A program made the translations under genes and the position numbers. Below, one piece after another: positions 54,452 to 61,768 of a DNA stretch of 61,768 nucleotides. Each line of letters begins with the position of its first letter. Positions within the stretch are counted from its first letter, which is position 1. The notes under the pieces are model-generated. The model searched no databases and had not been told where the DNA came from. It was given only the letters and a program-made list of their open reading frames with translations. This DNA is from Verrucomicrobiota bacterium (GTDB lineage: Bacteria; Verrucomicrobiota; Verrucomicrobiae; Limisphaerales; UBA11358), in assembly GCA_014860005.1 (NCBI GenBank), contig JACZKP010000106.1:1-61768 (forward strand). The letters are read 5' to 3'.

Positions 54452-57400
54452 ATGAACCACAGGCGGCGCGGCAGTCGGATTGGGCCGGTGATTCAGCTTA
54501 TTGCCGGAGTCTGTATTCTCATGGTGGCGTTGCCGGCGAGCGCGCAGGTCATTCGGCTTGCGCCCATCATCAGGCCAGCCACGGTGCCGGTGGCAGCGCC
54601 GGGATCGGAAGTGGCCCCTGAGTCTCCTGTGGAATCTTCCGGCGTCGCGGTATCCACGACCGTACTCGTGCCTTCAACAATTGGCGAACTCGTCGGGACA
54701 AATGCGGTGGCGAAACCAAGCTCGCCGGAGGACCAACGGTTGCAAGACCTGTTGAAACTCAAATTCGATCGTTCAACGCCGGCGATCCTTGAGGCCTTGG
54801 CCGGGCAGTTTGATGGCAAGAGCGCGACCAACGAAGTTGAACGATTCAGCCAGCGCGTGGTCGTGGGAGACTGGGCGGAAGTCGGAACATTCTTGCGGGA
54901 CCTGCCCGCTGATCACGGCAAGCAGGTTTACCGTCATTTACTGAAAGAGTTGCCAAACACCACGCGGCCTTCCGGGCCGTCAGCCGGTGGTGCCCAACCA
55001 GGACCACCGCCGCCAAACCAACCGGGGCCGGGTCGCACTGGCGGACCAACGTTGGTTTTTGAGGATGTGCTGGCGCTCGCGGAACAAGCCCCGCACGAAC
55101 TGGAGACGGAGGATACCCGCCTGCTGGGACTGCTGGTGGGAAGATTGTTAACACGTGGTGACGCACTGGAACCTTTATTGGCTCGGCTTGAAACCGGTGT
55201 GAAGGGCTTGGGCGGAAAGGACCCATCCGACCGGCGGCGTGCCGCGGAAATCTTGGTGGCTGCCAACCGGCTCATCGAGGCAGGGCCATTTCTTTTGCCG
55301 GTGCAGCCAGCCCAGGATTCTCAGGATTGGACGGCGTTGGATTTGCGTGCGCGACAATTGATCGCAGTCGGCACGAAGGAAAAGGACACCAAGGCCCTTG
55401 CGCAAGCCTGGGAGCTGAATCAATTCATCCTCGCTGCCACCAACTCGCCCGCCACAAACCGCGAGGCGGCGTTGCGCCGTTCATTCGAGTTGATACCGCA
55501 GATCTCGCGTGAGGTTGGAACGAACTGGTTGCGCCGCAGTTTTGCGGAATCACCGGGCCAGGGTTTGGTGATTCTTTCTGCCGTGAGCCAGATGGTGCAG
55601 CAGGGTTTCAACAATCGCGCGACCAGCCAGCGGCAGTCGAATCTCGAATTGCAGAAACAGGTTGTGGAGACATTTCTGACCGTGACCGACCCGGCGCAAC
55701 CGCACTGGCGCGCGGCCTTGAATCTTCTGGCACAAGGCTGGATGCAGGAAGCCACGTACTCTCAGCAGAGGTTCCAACCACGGCGCACTTCCGGCCCCCA
55801 ATACGATCCCTTCGGCAACATCATTTCCTTCGCACCCTACCAGCCGCCGATGCAGGATGGCGGGCAGTTTCCTGCCTTGCCGGTTGAACAGGTAATCACC
55901 AGCGCACCCGACGAACAGTGGTTCGCGCAACTCGATGAAAGCCTGCGCCTGGCCCTGTTTGCTTTGATTACCGATCTGCATTTGAAGGCGGATGCACCGG
56001 ACAAAGCGCTGCCGTACCTCGAAGCATTCGCGACGCAACAACCTCGCGCAGCGACCGATCTGGCGAACGAATTTCTGCGGGCCTGGGCAAGGGTGCGCAA
56101 CCCGGTCCAGAGCCGTGGCCCCATTTACAGTCCCTACATGTCAATGTCTTACGCCATGCGCAGTTCGGGGGGCATCCCGCTCACGCGTGCGATGCAGGCA
56201 CGAAACATCCGCGAACTGGGCGGATTGCTGCAAAGATTGCAGGCTCTGAAGCTTCCAAACCTAGATGACGATGCTGTGGTCGGCGCTTTCTCCGCTGCGC
56301 ACAGTCCCGCCGAGGTGTTTCGCACCGAGGACATCGCAGCGGTATTCGGCCCGCATGAGGCCGTCAAACTCGAAACCCTGGCCGGTCTGGCGCAAACGAT
56401 GCGCGAACGCCTCGCTTCGCAATGGCGGCAGCCGCGCGTGCAGACCGAACTCAAGACCCAGCGCACGGACAGACAAATCGAAGCCGAAATGCTGCGCGGT
56501 TACGAAGTGGTCATGGAACTCATCGCGTCCGGGCTGAAACGCCAGCCGGATCACTGGCAATTGCATCTTGCGCAAGCCGCCGCAAATTTCGACCTCGCCG
56601 AGTATCAGTACGGCAAACAAGTGGACCTCTCCATTTACGTGCAGAAGCGCGATGAAGCATTTGAAGGTTTCGCGCGCGCGGCGGCGCTGTACGCGGCGGC
56701 CGTGCCGGCCATTGAAGAAGCGGAGCAGTCGCCAAAAGTATTCCAGCAATGGTTCAACGCCAGTCTCGGTGCGAGCGACCTTGCTTACGTGACGCGCCAG
56801 CAGGAACCCGACACCAACCAACTCCAGCGCATTCAGTCGGCCATTCATGCGCTGCCCGGCGCGGCGGCGGAGAAGCATCTTGCAGCGTTCGCGAAGTCGC
56901 TCGGTCAGAGCGCCAACATGCTCAAGTCCGAACTCAAACCGCGATATCTGCGCGCCGGATTGCACATCACGGGGGATCATCCGGAAGCGGAAGAGGCGCG
57001 CAAGCTGGCCACGTATTACGACGACCTGCTCCAGGAACTCGAATTCATTGTGCGGCTGGACGGTGATGCGACCGTCGGACACGGTAGGCCGTTCGGGCTG
57101 TTTGTTTCGCTGCACCACACGGCGGACGTGGAGCGCGAAGCCGGCGGTTTCGGGCGTTACCTCCGCAATCTGAAGCGATCTTCCACCATGTATTATTCAC
57201 CTTACGCCCAGCAGCAACGCAATTTCGTCGAAGACTTCGACCGGCAGGTGCGCGAGAAACTGGCGGACAAGTTCGAAGTCAAATCCGTCACGTTCCTGGA
57301 CGAGAAGGTGCAATCACGCGGCTCGGGGCGCGTCGGCTGGCGTGAGACGCCGCTGGCTTACGTGCTACTCCAGGCCAAGGACGCTTCGGCGGACCAGATT

Positions 57401-58240
57401 CCCGTGCTGCACATGGACCTGGATTTTGCGGACCAGCGCGGTCAGGTGGTTTTACCGGTCGAATCACCCATCACACTCTTGGATGCCCGGCCCGAACGCG
57501 TCGCGGCACGCCCGGTTACGGAACTCGAGGTCACGCAGATTCTCGATGAACGTGATCTTCCGCAAGGCTTGGTCACGCTGGAGATCAAAGCCACCGCCAG
57601 GGGATTGGTGCCGGAGTTATCCACGATCTTGCGCACCAACTTCCCAAACTTCCAAATTGAAGAGTTCAGTGATCACGGGCTCGCGGTGTTGCAGATTGAC
57701 ACGGAGGGCGACGACCTCGCGCCCTTGAGCGAAAGAAACTGGCTCATCAAGCTGCGTGTGGACGAAAACGCTCCACGCTCGCTGGCGTTTCATTTCGGAG
57801 AAGCCGCGCTACCCGGCGCGAAGCTGGTGTTCAAACGTTACGAGGATGCAGATTTGGTTGAAGTGACACCAACGCTTGCACTGGCGGGGCTGACCTTGCG
57901 TGCTCGTCCGCTGTGGCATTGGCTGCTATTGACGCTCGTGATTCTCGGCGCGGCGGCTGGACTCACTTGGTGGTTGCGGCAGCGCCGACCGGAGGCTGCC
58001 CAAGCGGCCTCACCCTACCTTTTACCCGAAGCCGCGACCCCGTTTACCGTCATTGGCCTCTTGCGTCGCATGCAAGCGGACGCCTCGCTTCCCTGGCCAG
58101 AAGCGCACCGGACGGAACTGGCGCAGACCATCCGCAAACTGGAAGCACATTTCTTTGCCCGGGAACGCAACGGCGACCCCTCGCCCGACCTCACGGACAT
58201 CGGCCGTCGCTGGGTGGAACTGGCGGGCAATGGCAAGTGA
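54452..58240 (+). CDS. 1262-residue membrane protein ending the Bat-type operon
   Basis: A very large protein with a signal peptide (ending PASAQV), a Pro/Gly-rich linker near residues 170-195, a long helical repeat-like region, then a beta-rich part (about 980-1140), a membrane helix at ~1153-1176 (WLLLTLVILGAAAGLTWWL) and an ~85-residue cytoplasmic tail with FTVIGLLRRMQADASL and ELAQTIRKLEAHFF, a tail style shared with BatD/DUF4381-type proteins. No enzyme motif is recognised. It begins 26 bases after the TPR-like gene. I infer it is the periplasmic scaffold of the complex. Confidence 0.75.
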   Translation: MNHRRRGSRIGPVIQLIAGVCILMVALPASAQVIRLAPIIRPATVPVAAPGSEVAPESPVESSGVAVSTTVLVPSTIGELVGTNAVAKPSSPEDQRLQDLLKLKFDRSTPAILEALAGQFDGKSATNEVERFSQRVVVGDWAEVGTFLRDLPADHGKQVYRHLLKELPNTTRPSGPSAGGAQPGPPPPNQPGPGRTGGPTLVFEDVLALAEQAPHELETEDTRLLGLLVGRLLTRGDALEPLLARLETGVKGLGGKDPSDRRRAAEILVAANRLIEAGPFLLPVQPAQDSQDWTALDLRARQLIAVGTKEKDTKALAQAWELNQFILAATNSPATNREAALRRSFELIPQISREVGTNWLRRSFAESPGQGLVILSAVSQMVQQGFNNRATSQRQSNLELQKQVVETFLTVTDPAQPHWRAALNLLAQGWMQEATYSQQRFQPRRTSGPQYDPFGNIISFAPYQPPMQDGGQFPALPVEQVITSAPDEQWFAQLDESLRLALFALITDLHLKADAPDKALPYLEAFATQQPRAATDLANEFLRAWARVRNPVQSRGPIYSPYMSMSYAMRSSGGIPLTRAMQARNIRELGGLLQRLQALKLPNLDDDAVVGAFSAAHSPAEVFRTEDIAAVFGPHEAVKLETLAGLAQTMRERLASQWRQPRVQTELKTQRTDRQIEAEMLRGYEVVMELIASGLKRQPDHWQLHLAQAAANFDLAEYQYGKQVDLSIYVQKRDEAFEGFARAAALYAAAVPAIEEAEQSPKVFQQWFNASLGASDLAYVTRQQEPDTNQLQRIQSAIHALPGAAAEKHLAAFAKSLGQSANMLKSELKPRYLRAGLHITGDHPEAEEARKLATYYDDLLQELEFIVRLDGDATVGHGRPFGLFVSLHHTADVEREAGGFGRYLRNLKRSSTMYYSPYAQQQRNFVEDFDRQVREKLADKFEVKSVTFLDEKVQSRGSGRVGWRETPLAYVLLQAKDASADQIPVLHMDLDFADQRGQVVLPVESPITLLDARPERVAARPVTELEVTQILDERDLPQGLVTLEIKATARGLVPELSTILRTNFPNFQIEEFSDHGLAVLQIDTEGDDLAPLSERNWLIKLRVDENAPRSLAFHFGEAALPGAKLVFKRYEDADLVEVTPTLALAGLTLRARPLWHWLLLTLVILGAAAGLTWWLRQRRPEAAQAASPYLLPEAATPFTVIGLLRRMQADASLPWPEAHRTELAQTIRKLEAHFFARERNGDPSPDLTDIGRRWVELAGNGK

Positions 58241-58489
58241 GGCAGCGGTGGTAGCGCCGAATTCCATTTGGCAGTACGAGCGAACGCTACGCGCTTTTTC
58301 GCCGGGCCAGACTAAAAGGCATGACGAATTGAATCGGAATTCAGGTTGCAGCAATGTGCGCCTGCAATTACACTCAATCCATCAAGGAGCCTGCGGCAGG
58401 TGGAGAGGCTGGGTAATGGGTCGTGGGCCGCAGGTTTCATCGAATTCAGATGATGCTTGCGACCCCGGACAACCGCACAATCGAGTCGA

Positions 58490-61400
58490 ATGTTAGATAA
58501 ATCTTTTGCCCCCGGCGGCTTGGGTCGCCTGGGTCCCGCGCTGCTGCTGCTTATCTGGGCGGTAGTGGTGCTGGACTTCGCCGTGTCGGCGTTGGCTCAA
58601 CCCACGGGCCCCGTCAGCTTGGGTTTGCAGACGCGCGCACAAATTGAGGGGATTCAGGAGGAGAAGGCCGCCCGCAGCCCCGCCATTCGCAAACTGGATT
58701 CGCAGTTGATTTATGCGCTGCGCCAGCAACGCTTCGGTCGAGCTGTAGCGACTGCCAGTGCGTTGACGCCCACCGTTCAAGCCGAAGCGGACGGCAGATT
58801 CACCGTGGACATTGATGGCGAGGTCCGTCCGGCATTGCTGCTGTTCATCAACCAACGGGGCGGCGAAGTGCTCAACCAACACCCGCGCCACCGGAGCCTT
58901 CGCGCGTTGGTGCCGTTGGAATTGGTGGAGACGCTCGCGGTGCGTCCGGAGGTTCGATTCATTCGGCCTGCGGTGGCCGCGCATACCCATGCCGGTGCTG
59001 TGGTTTCCGAAGGGGACGCCGCTCATCAGGCTGACTCGTTTCGGGCGGGCTTCCTGGCCACTGGCGCCGGAGTAAAGATTGGCGTGCTCTCGGATAGCGC
59101 CAACTATTACGAAGACTCCCGGAGTCGCGGTGAATTACCCGAAATCACCATCCTCCCGGGCGCGTTTGGGCTCGGCACGGGAGAAGGGACGGCGATGATG
59201 GAAATCATCCATGACCTGGCGCCGGAATCCGAATTGTACTTCGCCACGGCGTTCGGGGGCGTGGCGTCGTTTGCCGATAATATCCGCCGCCTTTACGAAG
59301 CGGGCTGTCGCATCATCGTGGATGACGTGATCTACTTCAACGAATCGCCGTTTCAGGATGGTCCCATCGCCCAGGCGGTTAACGATGTATCGGCTGGTGG
59401 CGCCCTCTACTTCTCCTCCGCCGGCAACGAGGGCAACTTGACCCACAGCACATCCGGGACGTGGGAAGGAGACTTCAACGATGCCGGGCCAGTCAGTTTC
59501 GGACGCGGCGGCAGGATTCACAGTTTTGGCAGCGCGGATTACAACACCGTCCTTTCCGGGGGCGGATTCCGTAGGCTTGATTTGTTCTGGGCCGATCCGC
59601 TGGGACAGTCCACCAACGACTACGACCTTTACGTGGTGGACGCGAATGGCAACGTGGTCCGCAGTTCGACGAACATTCAGGACGGCCAACAGGATCCTTA
59701 TGAGTGGATCGGCACCTCGACCGTTGGCGAACGCGTGGTAATCGTGAAGTACTCCGGTGACTCCCGCTTCCTGCACCTGGGTGCATTTCGCGAACGCCTG
59801 GCGTTCGGTACGACCGGCAGCACGCGTGGTCACAATGCCTCGGGCGCTCCCAATGCCTTTTGCGTCGCTGCCACGAGAACGCCCAATCCGCCAACTGCGT
59901 TCGTGGGGGGCACGACGAATCCGGTGGAGAGTTTTAGTTCGAACGGCCCGCGAAGGAAGTTCTTTCATCCAGACGGACAACCGATCACCCCGGGCGATTT
60001 CTCTTCGACCGGCGGTATGGTGCTGCAAAAGCCCGACCTGACCGCAGCCGACGGCGTGGCCACCTCGGTGCCCGGCTTCGGGCTGTTCTTGGGCACTTCG
60101 GCGGCCGCGCCTCACGCGGCTGCCATCGCGGCCCTGCTTTGGTCCTACAATCCGGCCCTCACTCCGGAACAGATCCGCGACGCCTTGACCACGGGTGTGC
60201 TGGATATCGAAGCTCCCGGCTGGGATCGGGATTCTGGCGCCGGCATCCCGATGTTGCCGCTGATGATAAACCTCATTCCAGCACCGGCACCCAGGCTCGT
60301 CCTGGAGGAGATTCAATTCACTGACGCGGATGGCAGCGGCGCGCTCAATGCCGGCGAATGTGCGGAAATCCGCGTCGTGTTGCGCAACCTGGCCAGCACC
60401 AACGCGGGGGCAGCAACGGGTGTCACCGCCGTGCTGACGAGTGCCACCGCGGGTCTGCTGGCAGAGCCTATCCCCCAGGATTTTCCAGAGGTCTCTCCCG
60501 GGGGCGTGGCGACTCATGTGCTTCCGTTTCGCATCAGTTCGGATTCAACTTACATCTGCTGGCGGGGGGCCGAGCTTCAGCTTCAAGTTACCTCGGACAA
60601 TGCCGGCGACTACCTCTTCTCGATTCCCATCGGAGCTACGACCAACGGTGTCGCAGCAGTAATTGAATACCAGGCGACCGACGTTCCGCTGCCAATTCCT
60701 GATTTTGGCACCTTGGCAGCGCCTCTTTCCGTGCAGGATTTCACCGCTGGAATCGCTGAGGTGAGCGTGTCAGTGCATGTGCAGCATACCTACGATTCGG
60801 ATCTGCATATTTCGCTGGTGGCCCCGGACGGCACTGAAGTCGTGCTCAGCGCCAATCGCGGCGGCAGTGGTATGAATTTCGGCACCAGTTGCGCAACGCG
60901 AACCGTATTCTCCGATCATGCTACCAATGCCATCGCCTCCGGCACCGCGCCATTTGTGGGAACGTTTAGACCCGAAACGCCGCTGTCCGCGCTGTGGGGC
61001 CGCACCGGCCCGGACGTGAACGGAGTGTGGACGCTCAAAGTGGCGGATGGAGTGGAAGCGGACACCGGGACTCTGTTGTGCTGGACACTCAGCTTGGCCC
61101 CGACCGTCTGCTACGAAGTTGGCAACCCTTGCCTCGTTCCCCCGGAGCTTGTTCAGTCGCCTGGCTCTCAGGTGGCGACTAACGGTGACACCGTCCTTTT
61201 TACAGCCATTGCCACCGGTACGGAGCCGCTGCACTACATCTGGTTGTTCAATGAAACCAACACGCTGCCCGCCACCGGCGCGACGTTGAGCCTGACCAAC
61301 CTGCTTCCAGAGCAAGCCGGCACCTATACTGTGGTTGTGAGCAACTTCTATGGCACCGCCACGAGTTCTCCGACGGAACTCACAGTTTTCGTCCGGCCGT

Positions 61401-61768
61401 TTATCGCAACACAACCATCGGACTTGGTGGCCACAAACGGAGATACTGTCGTGTTCACGGTTGCGGCGGGCGGCACGGAGCCGCTCACCTACCAGTGGTT
61501 CTTCGATGGAACAAACGCTTTGTCGGAGGGCACGAATCCAACCTTGGTGCTGACCAATGTCAACCTGGCCAGCAGCGGCACTTACACGGTAAGGGTGGAC
61601 AATGATATTGGCCGGGCGAGCAGTGCGCCGGCGATGTTGACGGTGCTGGTGGGCCCGGGGATTGCGGTCGAGCCGGTGGATTTGGTGGTGACCAACGGCG
61701 AGGTGGCGCGCCTGGAAGTGGAGGCCAGCGGCAGCGAACCGCTCACGTATCAATGGTGGCATCAGGAA
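58490..61768 (+). CDS. S8-family protease with P-domain and Ig-like repeats (partial, runs off the window)
   Basis: From the ATG at 58490 the frame stays open to the window end (1093 codons). A signal peptide (LLLLIWAVVVLDFAVSALA) is followed by a propeptide-like part, then a subtilisin-type domain: Asp202 in IGVLSDSAN, and Ser537 in GTSAAAPHAAAIAALL. The usual HGT box reads GEGTAMMEIIHDLAPESE, with Glu in the normal His position and His241 eight residues later, a pattern known in a subgroup. A proprotein-convertase P-domain spans ~739-871, and at least two and a half Ig-like repeats (TYQWFFDGTN...SSGTYTV) follow. Secreted and probably surface-displayed. Confidence 0.9.
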   Translation, partial: MLDKSFAPGGLGRLGPALLLLIWAVVVLDFAVSALAQPTGPVSLGLQTRAQIEGIQEEKAARSPAIRKLDSQLIYALRQQRFGRAVATASALTPTVQAEADGRFTVDIDGEVRPALLLFINQRGGEVLNQHPRHRSLRALVPLELVETLAVRPEVRFIRPAVAAHTHAGAVVSEGDAAHQADSFRAGFLATGAGVKIGVLSDSANYYEDSRSRGELPEITILPGAFGLGTGEGTAMMEIIHDLAPESELYFATAFGGVASFADNIRRLYEAGCRIIVDDVIYFNESPFQDGPIAQAVNDVSAGGALYFSSAGNEGNLTHSTSGTWEGDFNDAGPVSFGRGGRIHSFGSADYNTVLSGGGFRRLDLFWADPLGQSTNDYDLYVVDANGNVVRSSTNIQDGQQDPYEWIGTSTVGERVVIVKYSGDSRFLHLGAFRERLAFGTTGSTRGHNASGAPNAFCVAATRTPNPPTAFVGGTTNPVESFSSNGPRRKFFHPDGQPITPGDFSSTGGMVLQKPDLTAADGVATSVPGFGLFLGTSAAAPHAAAIAALLWSYNPALTPEQIRDALTTGVLDIEAPGWDRDSGAGIPMLPLMINLIPAPAPRLVLEEIQFTDADGSGALNAGECAEIRVVLRNLASTNAGAATGVTAVLTSATAGLLAEPIPQDFPEVSPGGVATHVLPFRISSDSTYICWRGAELQLQVTSDNAGDYLFSIPIGATTNGVAAVIEYQATDVPLPIPDFGTLAAPLSVQDFTAGIAEVSVSVHVQHTYDSDLHISLVAPDGTEVVLSANRGGSGMNFGTSCATRTVFSDHATNAIASGTAPFVGTFRPETPLSALWGRTGPDVNGVWTLKVADGVEADTGTLLCWTLSLAPTVCYEVGNPCLVPPELVQSPGSQVATNGDTVLFTAIATGTEPLHYIWLFNETNTLPATGATLSLTNLLPEQAGTYTVVVSNFYGTATSSPTELTVFVRPFIATQPSDLVATNGDTVVFTVAAGGTEPLTYQWFFDGTNALSEGTNPTLVLTNVNLASSGTYTVRVDNDIGRASSAPAMLTVLVGPGIAVEPVDLVVTNGEVARLEVEASGSEPLTYQWWHQE

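Overview
The window looks like a chromosomal segment of a GC-rich, free-living Verrucomicrobiota bacterium (Pedosphaera/Limisphaerales-like). This is an inference from gene content: Tat-exported Gfo/Idh/MocA oxidoreductase, GH172 (DUF2961) and GH43 enzymes, a sulfatase, an H-X9-DG-type prepilin-like protein, an S46 peptidase, exported amidohydrolases, a Bat/MoxR operon and several dispersed palindromic repeat families. No rRNA or tRNA gene and no integrase or transposase gene was recognised.

Layout. 1-2.4 kb: a small accessory block (PemK-type toxin-antitoxin pair, DUF3185 membrane protein, small phosphatase) lies between two fragments of one aldehyde dehydrogenase gene. 2.9-23.3 kb: carbohydrate and envelope metabolism (oxidoreductase, xylulokinase, amidohydrolases, beta-lactamase-like hydrolase, prepilin-like protein, D-aminoacylase-like gene with an in-frame stop, GDPD-like protein, GH172, zinc-ribbon protein, DUF4097 protein, SGNH hydrolase). 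23.4-35.7 kb: the thrS island. 35.8-46 kb: dienelactone hydrolase, GH43, sulfatase, glpK-glpF, bioD, S46 peptidase. 46.1-48.4 kb: repeat-rich DNA, a LEA-like lipoprotein and a PIN-domain pair. 48.4-58.2 kb: a long co-directional Bat-type operon (MoxR ATPase, DUF58, a membrane protein, two VWA proteins, a helical membrane protein and a 1262-residue membrane protein). 58.5 kb to the end: an open-ended S8 protease with a P-domain and Ig-like repeats.

The most interesting region is the thrS island. A Thr-codon-rich leader peptide with an attenuator-like hairpin pair lies upstream of thrS. A GxxExxY (PD-(D/E)xK-like) gene bounded by 31-bp inverted repeats sits between that leader and thrS. Downstream of the complete thrS there are five more copies of the thrS 3' end, each shorter than the gene and each running to, or close to, the stop codon. 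They separate five cargo blocks: a restriction endonuclease plus methyltransferase; a MerR regulator plus membrane protein; a PIN/RHH toxin-antitoxin pair; an archaemetzincin-like lipoprotein; and katG with the first 22 codons of a divergent oxyR-like gene. Copies nearest thrS are about 95% identical to it by eye and differ mainly at synonymous sites; the farthest are decayed. This fits repeated insertion of foreign DNA at the thrS 3' end by homologous recombination, newest next to thrS, with no recombinase gene visible. The aldehyde dehydrogenase fragments at 0.6 and 2.1 kb show a related arrangement. All identity values are by-eye counts; no alignment or database search was run.
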